Notes: generated from the letters alone by a model not told the origin. 64,000 bases of DNA from Silene latifolia (GCF_048544455.1 NC_133537.1:16305541-16369540); one strand, 5' to 3'. Numbered from the stretch's first letter, positions 48,589 to 58,599 are shown. Numbers and translations: made by a program.

Positions 48589-48896
48589 CTTCCAAGCATT
48601 ACTGTCATTAGTATTATCCTAGAATCTCCCATTAGCAGCGGAATCAAACAAAGCTCTGTGATCGTCATACAACCCGTTGTAAAACTGGTTGCAAAGAAAC
48701 CAAATCTGGAAGCCATGATGGGGAACAGATCGAACTAGCCTTTTGAAACGAACCCAGGCTTCATTAAAATCCTCAGTAGGACCTTGTTTAAAACTCGTGA
48801 TCTGGCTTCTAAGAGCATTAGTCTTCTGCGGTGGAAAATACCTCTTGTAGAATGCAAGAGCTAGTGAAGTCCAGTTACTAATTGCGTCGGTCTCCA
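48589..48896 (-). pseudogene. Element B gag, part downstream of the solo LTR
   Basis: On minus ISNWTSLALAFYKRYFPPQK, ITSFKQGPTEDFNEAWVRFK and HHGFQIWFLCNQFYNGLY, the retrotransposon gag domain, closely related to that of element D. Solo LTR S separates it from the N-terminal gag part. Confidence 0.85.
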
Positions 48897-49337
48897 TGTA
48901 ACACCCCAACTATCCGGCCAAGATAATTGGAGCGTTATCATCTCGGTTTCCCGAGGCAGTGAAATCAGAATTAAAATTAAGAAACTTTATTAAATAAATA
49001 ACAAGTTCAGTTATTACAAACGTGAGCTAATAAATGAAATACAACTCGTCTATGACTATGCCGTCTACCTAGTGACTATGTACTCGACTCCAAAGTCCGT
49101 AGCAAGGCCCGAATCCCGATTACGCCAATAAAAAAACCTATACTTAACCTGCTCCCCATATGACCAAGGAATATCATATGGATCGACACAGGCCACCCGA
49201 AAAGAGACAGGTGACAAACACAGACACACAAACGTTAGTTTCAATAAACAAATGAAAGATGACACGACTCAAGTGCAAACATGCAATATGACTACTAATG
49301 TAAATGAGCCGCCAACAAACCACCGCCACCACCACAA

Positions 49338-49440
49338 TACCGGGACACGCCCAGACATACCGACAACCGCACTGGTACCGGGACACGCCCAGACATACCA
49401 ACAACCATAAACAGGTACCGGGACACGCCCAGACGTACCG
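49338..49440. repeat. Three tandem copies of TACCGGGACACGCCCAGAC
   Basis: Copies start at 49338, 49376 and 49416 (period 38-40 bp) inside solo LTR S. They explain the Trp/Cys/Gly-rich shadow frames there. Confidence 0.8.
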
Positions 49441-49594
49441 GGTCTGGAAGCCAACCGAATCCCCTGCTAGACGTCGTGTCTCAACCACACGCGTCCCTCC
49501 AAACTCAAGCCATTAATGTGCACATCCCTCTTGGAGTAGGAAGCTCCAAGAGGCGACTCAAGCGTAAGACGGTCTCCCAACCGTCTTGCGTCTC

Positions 49595-49597
<3 letters not shown>

Positions 49598-49649
<52 letters not shown>

Positions 49650-49735
49650 CGACAACCACAACAAAAACAACAACAACTACAACTACTACAACAACTACTA
49701 CAACAACAATAACAACAACAATAAATCCTCCAACA
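49598..49735. repeat. (CAA)n microsatellite
   Basis: About 20 uninterrupted CAA/AAC units followed by imperfect ones. It is preceded by the inverted repeat AAGACGGT-CTCCCA-ACCGTCTT (49566-49588). Poly-Gln and poly-Cys/Leu frames here are artefacts. Confidence 0.9.
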
Positions 49736-50330
49736 CATGTGATACTAACCAATGCATGAACCACAACCAACATATCATAATCCTCCTCTTAATAATGTGA
49801 TTACCACTAAACATATTATAATGCAAATACCCTAATTATGCAAGACTAACTACAACATAAACATAAACAACTCCACATTATTGAAACCGAGTAGGATTAA
49901 CCTACCTTTTAGCAATCTCCTTAAGCTACTCGAATCCGGACCGAAACCGTCTCAAGGAACCGTCTCATCCTATACAAACTATATAATAACTATCACAATA
50001 CTTCCTATACTAATATACACTACAAAGCCCCTTATTATTACCCCTTAATTACCCCAAATACACATACTAATTGCTAATAAAGTACCCATAACGAATTCCC
50101 CCAAAAGTTAGGGTTTAAAAGACTAGAAAAGGAGAGATCTTTACTTACTAGGTGAAGGAGATGAAGAGGAAGGTGGTAGATCTTCTAATCCAAGCTTGAA
50201 TCCCAAGTAGAAGGTGTTTGTGAGGGTTTTAAAGAGAGGGGAGGGAGTTTGGAGAGATAACGAGGAAGGTGAAAATGATTTTAGGGTTAGGGGTGAAAGG
50301 GATTAAATCCCGTGTTCTGAAAACAGCGGC

Positions 50331-50440
50331 ACTCGACCGAGTGCCAAGTCCACTCGGTATTGTGGACTCATTCGGCCGAGTAGCACTCCACTCGATCGAG
50401 TCGACTCACTCAGTCGAGTGTACCCTTCACTCGACCGAGT
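50331..50440. repeat. Palindrome array of solo LTR S
   Basis: ACTCGACCGAGT, ATTCGGCCGAGT, ACTCGATCGAGT, ACTCAGTCGAGT and ACTCGACCGAGT start at 50331, 50370, 50390, 50408 and 50429. A half copy at 50352 fills the first gap, giving spacings of 18-21 bp. Confidence 0.85.
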
Positions 50441-50595
50441 GGACCCACTCGAACCGCTACAACGCCACACGGTCAAGTCCAGGTCTAGTGTAAGGCTATT
50501 CTTTCCTTCCGAGTGATCTTTTATTGGTCTAAAGGTCCTCTCACGCGTCCTCAGATATAGGTACAGGTCCCATAAAGGTCGGGTATTACACTCCA

Positions 50596-51160
50596 TATCC
50601 AAGTCACGTAGCCATTCTGCTGCATCATCGCTCAGAGAGAAAGGAAAGAGAGTCTGTTTGACTTGATCTTGAGTCACCCCAGCAGTCAAAAGAATAGAAC
50701 AACAATATATAACAAATTTCTCCATGTGCTTGGCGGGGTCCTCTCCAGCTTTTCCTCCAAATAAATTTCTCGCTACCAGGCTTATGTAAGAAGGCTTGAT
50801 CTCAAAGGTCCCTTTATCATTGGTAGGGAGCTTAAAGCCTTTGGGAATAGAATCAACCGTGGGTTCGAAATGACTTGCCAAGGTCGGCATCTTTGATGTT
50901 GTAGGAGTAACGGGTGCAGAAATAAGTGTGTCCTCTTCAAAGGATGAATCTTCTGCGAAGGTATACCGCTCGTAGTCAAGTATACTCAAGTCTTCCACCT
51001 GACTTACTTCTCTTTGAAATTTTCGTCTATAGCGAAAAGTCTTATCTGGCTCGGGATCAAAAGGTACAATCTCCAACCTGTGAGACCTGGGCATACACGA
51101 AAACAACAAGAAAAGATCAAACTGTTTCAAGAAACTGATGCTCCCTGAGACAAAAGACAA
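50596..51160 (-). pseudogene. Element B gag N-terminal part
   Basis: On minus LEIVPFDPEPDKTFRYRRKF is close to the start of element D gag, followed by FEIKPSYISLVARNLFGG, DPAKHMEKFVIYCCSI and LFPFSLSDDAAEWLRDLDME. The match to D ends where solo LTR S is inserted. Confidence 0.85.
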
Positions 51161-51193
51161 AAATAAACAAAAATAAACAGAAAAATTGTTGCT

Positions 51194-51211
51194 AGCCCGG
51201 CAACGGCGCCA
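51194..51211 (-). other. Primer-binding site of element B
   Basis: On minus TGGCGCCGTTGCCGGGCT, between the 5' LTR and gag. Confidence 0.9.
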
Positions 51212-51215
51212 AATT

Positions 51216-52436
51216 TGATAAGGTTATTTTCATTCGTTGGCCTATCAAAATAAATCCTAAATTACTACTAACTGATAGCTAGTGGCAAGAAAGGGTCGAA
51301 TCCACAGGGAGGCGAGGTAATTAATCTAGTTTGTTTATATTTAAGTTCGTCTTAAAGGTAGTAGTTTTATGGGGTTTGATTTCTAATAACTAATTGCGAT
51401 GTAAATAAAGACAAATTCAATAATAATAAAGAGTCTAGGGATCGGGTCACTAGGTGGTCATCCAAGGGTAGGATTCAATTCATTGATTAAACAATTTATA
51501 TTGTTGAAAGTCATATGATCGGTCAATTCTAATATGTCTTTTTAGATCTAAACTTAACATGTGATCGCTATTATTAAGTCAGTCTAATTCAATTATCGTG
51601 GCCTATACTAGTCTTAACCCGGTCGGTAATAATCCTAGTTTGTGCAAGACTAATTAACCAATTCTGATCAGTAATCAATTAACTGGATGTAAGACGATAA
51701 TTGAACAACAATCAAAAGCAATTTAACAATCAATTCATTAGTTAACCCTTTTCTAGAAACCTAGATCCTCTTTCACCCTAGATAAAAAAATTAGCTACTC
51801 ATACTAAAGGGAAGAACAACAATAGCAATAATGAGAAACATGATGAATAACAATAAAAGATGAATAACGAATGAATAATAATTATTGAAAAAAGATTAAT
51901 ACCGTAATGAAGAAGAAGAAAGATATAGATCTGAAAACAAGAGCAATCAAACTAAACTAAGAGTTTTCTAGGGTTTTAGAAGTAAAATAAAGCGTAAATA
52001 AACTTAGGGTACGAATTGGGTATTTATAATAAAACATAACCGACTTAAGGAAATTGCGGAAAATTCTGGAAATAATAGGATCCTCGATCGAGCCTATGGC
52101 CACTCGATCGAGTACACAACATCCTCGATCGAGCCTATGCTTAGTTGATCGAGGAACCACCCATCTTCAGCTCTTTTCCTCGTGTTGTTTTCTTAACTTC
52201 TCTTCCTTCATTCTTATGGATTCCCGTGCCATACTTCGTGTATTCCTTCATGCCACTCCGCGATGCCCACTTCATTCATTTGCTCCTCAAATGCATCATT
52301 CCTGCATTAAACATCATTCCTGCAATAAGTAACAACATTCTAACATAAAAGGCATGTATTTAATATAATTTAGCACGAAACCGTATCAAAAGTAATTAAG
52401 GGGAGGCATAAATATGCATATAATTATGACTCATCA
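51216..52436 (-). repeat. Element B 5' LTR
   Basis: 1221 bp. On minus it starts TGATGAGTCATAATTATATG and ends CCTTATCA. CTCGATCGAG palindromes start at 52083, 52103 and 52124, with a diverged fourth at 52144 (spacings 20, 21, 20). They lie 55-125 bp upstream of the TATA box. Confidence 0.92.
52021..52028 (-). promoter_or_regulatory. TATA box of element B LTR
   Basis: On minus TATAAATA followed by CCC, downstream of the four palindromes in element sense. Confidence 0.6.
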
Positions 52437-53008
52437 CTTACAATTTCGAGCCGGTCAACGTGGGGGTGTCTTTGGAATCGTTATGTGTTTGGAGAATGTG
52501 TGTGGTACTAGGAATTGTGGTTTGTATGAAATTGTTGGATGAAATGAGAAGGTGAATTGTGTAGTTGAACATGATAGACTTTGAGTATGATATGTGATTT
52601 ATTACTTGTCTTTTGAAAAGGGTAGTGAAGTGTTGAATATAGAATCACATGTTTAAGTATGTTATCGTACATATATACCTCGTTTTTGGCATGACTCGAC
52701 CGAGTAGGGGATACTCGGCCGAGTAACCAAGCACTCGATCGAGTGTTCGTTGGTGTGTGCGTAACAGTAGCTACTGGTTGTGATCACTCGACCGAGTAAT
52801 AGTTGTACTCGACCGAGTATGTTCTATGTGTTTTTGACGTTGGCTACTGGAGTGGAATACTCGGCCGAGTAGTAGCATTACTCGACCGAGTAGTCAATAC
52901 TCGATCGAGTACTTCACCATACTCGGTCGAGTGCTTCTTTGGCGGAGGGTGTTGTTTATTTTCAGCTGTAGGCTATGTGCTTAGTTTTCCTTGCTTTTAT
53001 CAGCTCAA
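52437..53008 (+). other. Element G leader with nine palindromes
   Basis: The sequence between the edge of element B and the gag start. It holds nine 12-bp palindromes ACTCG-RY-CGAGT at 52694, 52713, 52733, 52786, 52807, 52859, 52880, 52899 and 52921. No primer-binding site or LTR end is visible, so the start of G lies outside this stretch or was lost. Confidence 0.75.
52694..52932. repeat. Palindrome array of element G
   Basis: Nine copies with invariant arms ACTCG/CGAGT and a variable centre: AC four times, GC twice, AT twice, GT once. The spacings are 19, 20, 53, 21, 52, 21, 19 and 22 bp. Confidence 0.92.
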
Positions 53009-53483
53009 AATGCCGCTAAAGAGATCCGCAACATACATCCAAGCCACTGAGATGACTATGGATGAGGTCGCCCATATGATTGAGCAGCAAGATGCGCTCA
53101 TGGAGGCCCTCAAGAACGTAGGAAAGGAAAGTGAAAAACCGGTGGACGCATACCCCTCGACTTATGAGGGCACTGGCGAGCCAAAGCTGCTCGATAACTG
53201 GCACCGTGAGATGGAGAGTCTTCTTGAGGTTTTGAAGTGTCCGGCGGAGATGGTAGTAGAGCAAGTGGCGTACTACCTAAGAGGTGAGGCTGGGGTTTGC
53301 TGGCAGAATGTGAAAGAGGATGCCAGAGCATACTACAAGGACCAGGGATACGATGTTATACCGTGGGCAGGTCTCAAGAGCGCCATGAGGGAGCATTTTG
53401 TGCCGGAGCACATCCGTCACAAGCTGAGGGCTGAGTTTCATTCCTTCACCATGACGGATGATATGACTGTCATGTAGTACTAT
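53009..53483 (+). pseudogene. Element G gag, N-terminal part
   Basis: Starts MPLKRSATYIQATEMTMDEV. It continues with EKPVDAYPSTYEGTGEPKLL, DNWHREMESLLEVLKCP, YYLRGEAGVCWQNV and VPEHIRHKLRAEFHSFTM. This is the gag domain of Tekay/Del-type chromoviruses. The CACTA element is inserted at its end, and gag coding resumes at 61413. Confidence 0.85.
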
Positions 53484-53499
53484 CACTAGTAGAAAAAGT

Positions 53500-53880
53500 C
53501 TCATTGACATTGGTTATTTTACCCCATTTACATCGCTTTTGTGGCGATGTTTCTGGGGGCGACGTATTTAGTATTTTTACCTTAACATCGTTTTTAGAAC
53601 CGATGTAAATAGTATACAATAACATCGGTTATAAGTGAAAACCGATGTTAATTGTGTTTCAATTACATCGGTTTTGGTCTAAAACCGATGTAAATAGTAT
53701 ATTATTAACATCGGTTATAGGTGAAAAGCGATGTTAATAGTGTCTCAATTACATCTATTTTGGTCTAAAACTGATGTAATGTAAATGACAATCTTATACT
53801 ACACGATTCTACATCGGTTTTGGTCTCAATTACATCGGTTTTGGTCTAAAACTGATGTAGTATGAAACTAATGTAGTATG
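53500..53880. repeat. CACTA subterminal repeats, left end
   Basis: Alternating ACATCGGTTTTGGTCTAAA and AAAACCGATGTAAATAG words, at least ten in about 380 bp. They match the right-end set at 61145-61395. Confidence 0.88.
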
Positions 53881-55430
53881 TTTCAGGTTCGCAAATGACG
53901 ATTTACTCATAACCTATTTGTGAATTTTACACTATTAGGGACCTGCAAAATGAATCAATATATAAATAGTAACCCTGCATCTCATTCCTTCCAACAATTC
54001 AAACAGAACTATATATTTATTATACCAAAAAAATATCATAGCGTATACAATTCCGTCGCATTCATGCATAAAGTAGTCTAAGACACTATACTACACGCTT
54101 CTACGACGCAAAATGTGTATTTTCAATTACAAATTCTAGAAATCTAAACCATACATACTCTAGACGTTCTTTCAACAATAAAGCAACCAAAGCTCTCGAA
54201 CATCGTTCATTTGTCCAATTGTCATTTGCGAACCTGAACCACACTACATAAAAGAACAAGGATTAGGAAGAGGTACACACTTAGAAAATACGAACAATAT
54301 CTATACATAAAAATTCTATACGAACAATATCTATACATAAAAATTCAAATAGTTCGAGACAATAGATCAATATACCTTTACTATGTCGTCCGATCTGATG
54401 ATGCGTAACGTACGGTAATATCATACATGCACTTCATAACATAATAACCGCACTCGTAACTCTGCGGGTGTTGAGGGCACTACATTTATACAAAATTAAG
54501 AGTAAGCAAGCAGTCGACAAGGGCAATAACAGTATACAAGAAAAAGTTCCTATATTCATATGAAGCGCGAGTACCATACTACAAATTACTATTGAGAAAC
54601 ATATATATCTTACGAGTACCATTTGTGTTGTGAGAGTGAGAAATAGAAAAGCTATTATTTTATTTTCACTCATTTGAATAGTTAGTTATCTACTTATCTT
54701 CACATCTGTAATTATGAATTTAGATCTTATTACTCTCGGTCTGTAAAAGGAGAACAAATAAAATCTCTCACTACAAACTTTCTGAACAATAAGATTAAAA
54801 CTGATCAACAACTTAAGGTGTCCGTTTTAACCTTGTGAATCACACTATACACATTGAGCATTATAGAATACTAGTTTAATTATCTTAAACCTGATCTTTA
54901 GAAGAAAATGATAAACGCATGAGATAAAAAAAAAAGGTGTCAGCTTTAACCTTGTGTAAACCAAATGCAGTTATTAGTAACCTAGCATCACTAACTTAGA
55001 AGTCCTTGATATACCCTACAAATAAGTAACAGACCACCTCGTTTAGAACAATTATGGGACCAAACTTCTGTTGCTAACGAGAGAATAAAAAACAAAAATC
55101 ATTCATGATCCTGGATCAATGATTAAAATACACAAAGTTTCAAGTTTGTGTTTGACCGTGAACTACCAAGTTTGTCATATTTTCAAACTAGCTTGGTTAG
55201 TACTTAATACCATGACGACAATCTTCGAGCAACTCCGACTTCCACCATGGGTCCTAAAATAAAAATGCAGGGAATTTGTCTAGTTTTCAATTAACCATAT
55301 CAAACAAAGGATGATGTGCTGTGTTACTTCGACAGTACACCTTAACAAAGTGTCCCACCTAGCACTTGCATCCAAGTTGGATAACATAAATATTGGGTTA
55401 AGATACAAGGAGGAATAGAAGGAAACTCAC
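53881..55430. other. CACTA internal DNA, no gene recognised
   Basis: AT-rich filler between the left subterminal repeats and the K+ channel exon. It has a short duplicated phrase ATACGAACAATATCTATACA near 54290-54340. No coding resemblance was found. Confidence 0.4.
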
Positions 55431-55754
55431 AAAGTTACGAGTTCGACTGGTACCAAGAACCACCAGATTGATCATATTACCAATCAAGTAGGCAGTGAGG
55501 CCAAGATTGAAGAGCATATAAAAGAGGACAAAGATCATCTCCCTTATATTAATAGGGTGAAGATCACCATAACCGGTAGTTGAAAGCGTGGTGATGGACC
55601 AATATATTGTTGTGACATACAAGTGCCCTAGATTCGCGGTACGGAAATCTGCTATTTGAAGCGCTTCAATGTCTTTGTCGGGTCTGGATATGGGATGCCA
55701 GAGTGCCATGTAGTAGTAAAAGAAGCAAGCACAATGAACCGCAAATAGGGTCAC
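55431..55754 (-). pseudogene. Captured Shaker K+ channel exon (S5-pore-S6)
   Basis: A 324-bp exon, open throughout, bounded on minus by an acceptor (GAATGTAG) and a donor (GTGAGTTT). It encodes [20 protein letters not shown], then the pore [19 protein letters not shown] with the GYGD potassium filter. S6 and its end follow ([20 protein letters not shown], then LGTSRTRNF). This is the pore of a plant AKT/KAT-type inward channel, most like AKT1. The rest of the channel is missing except for a cyclic-nucleotide-domain piece at 56139-56236. It is a gene fragment carried by the CACTA element. Confidence 0.9.
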
Positions 55755-56138
55755 CTACATTCACATAATAATCAAGCTCAATTTGTAACATTTCCACAGT
55801 AAACTCTTTATCTAAAAATTTGAAAAGAACAAATGGCTCAAAAACTCGAGTACTCACAAACACAAGATATTAAATCAGATGTACAAACCGTGGTATATAA
55901 TAATCTCATTAGTAAGATTAGTCCGTTAACAATTAGCATGATTACCACAATCCTTAAACATAAACGGAGCATAATATATTTTCTTTTTAACAGATAATTA
56001 AAAATACTCCGTAAATTTAAACGTTAGAGTTAAATACGTATGTAAACATTATTGTTATGTCACAGACCTTGCGATTAAAAACGCAGCTGAACTAGATGTC
56101 ACAGATTTGGTGTTTGAAAATTGAAAGGTAAATTTCAC

Positions 56139-56236
56139 CAAGACACCATGTACTAGCACATAAAGATACGTAGGTGCTTCATTCTGTAATATCACATCTT
56201 CTTTGGGTGGATAGTACTCCGCCTTAATTTTAAAAA
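56139..56236 (-). pseudogene. Captured K+ channel exon piece (cNMP-binding domain start)
   Basis: On minus IKAEYYPPKEDVILQNEAPT followed by YLYVLVHGVL. This is the start of the cyclic-nucleotide-binding domain of AKT-type channels, next to a donor-like GTGAAATT. In a real channel this part follows the pore, but here it comes before the pore exon in minus sense, so the order is scrambled. Confidence 0.85.
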
Positions 56237-56883
56237 CCTTATTGGAAAAAATATTCATAGCATTTCAGGATCCCTTTAACGTGGTTCATGTTCATAGCTA
56301 GGTTTACCGGACAAAAGGAGGAACAAATTTAATATGGGAGAGGTCGTATAGATTACGCCAGTTCCTGAACAAATCTATTAGAGAACAGATAACTCTTACG
56401 AAGTTATGAGTGATTCAAACTACGAGGGTATAAATAAGATACTCTCAACAAAACACACCCTATAACAAAAGATGGAATTTATCAATTTGGTTGTCTAAAC
56501 TTAATATTGGAATTTATCAATTTCATTGAAAATATCTGCCAGCCTGTCCCTGGAGCACTATAGTTTTACTCCATACAAGCATCTTCAACTAAGGCACTAG
56601 ATGCAACCGTCTTCAACTAAGGCACTAGGTGCAACCTCCTTGATGCGCTATTTTTTCCTGGGCATTATTATTGCCAGGGAGAAGCCAAAAGTGCTAATAT
56701 GTACAAGTATGTTGCATAATAGAAAATCAAAAACCTAGAATAGAAAATTTACCTAAGAATCCCAAATCAGTTTGAGTTGAAAATAGAAAAAGAGAAATTA
56801 GCAAACAAGTGACCAAATCCATAGACTTGTCACAGCTTTAGAAACTTTTTACAGTTGCGGAGTTGATTATGTCAATGAACTCA

Positions 56884-57105
<222 letters not shown>

Positions 57106-57702
57106 CTACAAGAGTATGAACTGTTCCACAATTTCCACTAAGTCGAAGATTTTTGGTTTATTTGGCGTAGATAATTGGCTGTGATATTTATAATTGTGAA
57201 TTCGAACTCATTCAATGAGATTAACAATGGAATTTTCATCACGGGTCATCCCGAAACATCTCAATGTTGCTAACACAATGATAAGGTTGTGCACATTTGA
57301 TGCTCTAAGTATTAGCATGCCTTAAACAAGAGACTTTAAAGCATTGGGGTAATGTTGTAGTATGAAACTGTGCGATAAATGAATAAATGTCGGAAATGAA
57401 CTTATCGTAGATTGGATGTTACTTTAGTATATTTCATGTTGAAATATGGACACTCTAAGCCTAAAGGAAAGAGGGTTCAAGACTTTCAAGACGGTACTCT
57501 AATATGCTTAACAAAAAAGATGATAAATGTAGTTGAAAATAGAAAAGTCGAGTTAAACTAGCAGCTAAGTAGTAACCCCATACCTGAATACCATCAAATG
57601 CAAATATGCAATTTATTTGGTGGATCACCCATACACGTTTCGAAACAAATTGAGTAAATAACGAGCAGAAACCAAAGAACCATCAAACTCAGTTTCAATT
57701 AC

Positions 57703-57764
57703 CCGTGACGGCTGTGAGCATTCCTGTTGAACCCTGTCCAGCTTCGTAGATTCCTGAGAAGAAT
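57703..57764 (-). pseudogene. Captured exon of unknown gene
   Basis: Bounded on minus by acceptor GCTATGTAG and donor GTAATTG. It reads SSQESTKLDRVQQECSQPSR, in phase with the upstream exon at 57880-58065. The family is not recognised. It may be a later exon of the PHD/GNAT-type gene at 58.3-58.6 kb or of another host gene. Confidence 0.5.
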
Positions 57765-57879
57765 CTACATAGCAAACACATGTGATTATATGAACAAGTA
57801 GATGAGTAACATAACTCTTCTCGTGGTAGAAGTGGACGCTTGCATTTTTACCAATAGACAGAAAGAAAAGCAAACAAAC

Positions 57880-58065
57880 CTTTGTAGTCGATCACAGACT
57901 TGGAATTTGGCAACTCCCTATTTAATCGGTTATTTCTAATGATAGCCTGTATGACAGATCGACTAATTCTTCTTGACGTATCAAGTTTCTGCTCGCCGTA
58001 TTTGTCGGAAGAACTTGATGCACTATTGATATTTTTACGACTACACGGGACAGTTTTATCGGAAA
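57880..58065 (-). pseudogene. Captured exon of unknown gene
   Basis: A 186-bp open exon between acceptor CCCCTAG and donor GTTTGTTT on minus. It reads SDKTVPCSRKNINSASSSSD, then DTSRRISRSVIQAIIRNNRL and NRELPNSKSVIDYK. It is Ser/Arg-rich with a helical middle. No family is recognised. The clean splice sites and open frame suggest that it comes from a real gene. Confidence 0.55.
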
Positions 58066-58283
58066 CTAGGGGTAAGAAGTCAATAGTGAATAGTTGAACC
58101 TAATAACTAGAACACATCAAGGCCCAGGCCATTACCTTCAAATGATTTTCTGAGAATTTTCTAAAAAATGTAGTTCCTTGGAAAAGAACAAATGGATATC
58201 TTAGTAATTCTCTTTGAACATAATCTGGCATTTCCATGAAACCAAATGTCGAAACCCAGGTCTCACTTAGCGTAGCTATATAC

Positions 58284-58599
58284 CTGGTAGGACCAGTCTT
58301 TCAACGCCCAACTCAACAAGCATCTGAAAAGGAACAAAATGGATGTTTGCCATTTAACAGAGGAAAACCATGGTAATAGAAATGTTAATTGGGTGACAAA
58401 ATTTGCATTTATAAGAGGGTTTAAGGGACGTCTGTATCAATACCTAATTTCTAATCACTCAAAGGCAGAAATAAAACTGAACCTGCTCAAAGAAATTACC
58501 TTTTCTAGCTCATGTAGAAGCAGAAGACATATTCCCTGATGGCGATACTTGAAAGGTGTAGCTATTAGCGGCATCTCGACAACGTTTTGACCATGGATT
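58284..58599 (-). pseudogene. Captured exons of a PHD-finger/GNAT-type (IDM1-like) gene
   Basis: Two exons on minus. 58500-58599 encodes HGQNVVEMPLIATPFKYRHQ followed by GICLLLLHELEK. 58284-58323 encodes MLVELGVERLVLPG. Acceptors (TTGCATTCAG, TTTTCAG) and donors (GTAATTTC, GTATATAG) are present, and the phase is kept. In plant nuclear PHD-finger acyltransferase-like proteins this block reads AEMPFIGTRFxYRRQGMCRxLMxxxE, then LGVERLVLPA, the acetyl-CoA-binding part. IDM1 is a histone acetyltransferase of this group. Only this short piece was captured. Confidence 0.8.

Larger units (their letters stand above)
48897..50590 (-). mobile_element. Solo LTR S (chromovirus type) inside B gag
   Basis: 1694 bp, on minus TGTAATACCCGACC...GGGGTGTTACA, flanked by a perfect 5-bp duplication CTCCA (48892-48896, 50591-50595). 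No internal region is left, so it is the scar of LTR-LTR recombination. Its ends and minus-strand layout, with a CTTTAAAACCCT stretch near 50230, resemble Tekay/Del LTRs. It carries ACTCG-RY-CGAGT palindromes at 50331, 50370, 50390, 50408 and 50429 like those of element G, so both may be one family. Confidence 0.9.
7738..52436 (-). mobile_element. Element B: Athila-like gypsy fossil, gag-protease only
   Basis: The minus-strand order is 5' LTR (51216-52436), primer-binding site, gag, protease-like domain, internal stem plus polypurine motif (45976-46013), 3' non-coding DNA, polypurine tract and part of the 3' LTR (7738-7951). Element C sits in its 3' non-coding part and solo LTR S in its gag. 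No reverse transcriptase, RNase H or integrase remains anywhere between its LTRs. The LTR parts that can be compared differ by about 4 %, making it the oldest element of the nest. It is broken in several places, and its left end is incomplete. Confidence 0.85.

Noticed and set aside
49467-49738. Poly-Gln, poly-Leu and poly-Cys open frames
   Set aside because: All six-frame products of one CAA microsatellite in a solo LTR.
52437-53008. 5' LTR of element G
   Set aside because: No TG...CA boundary, TATA or primer-binding site could be placed, so it is listed only as leader.
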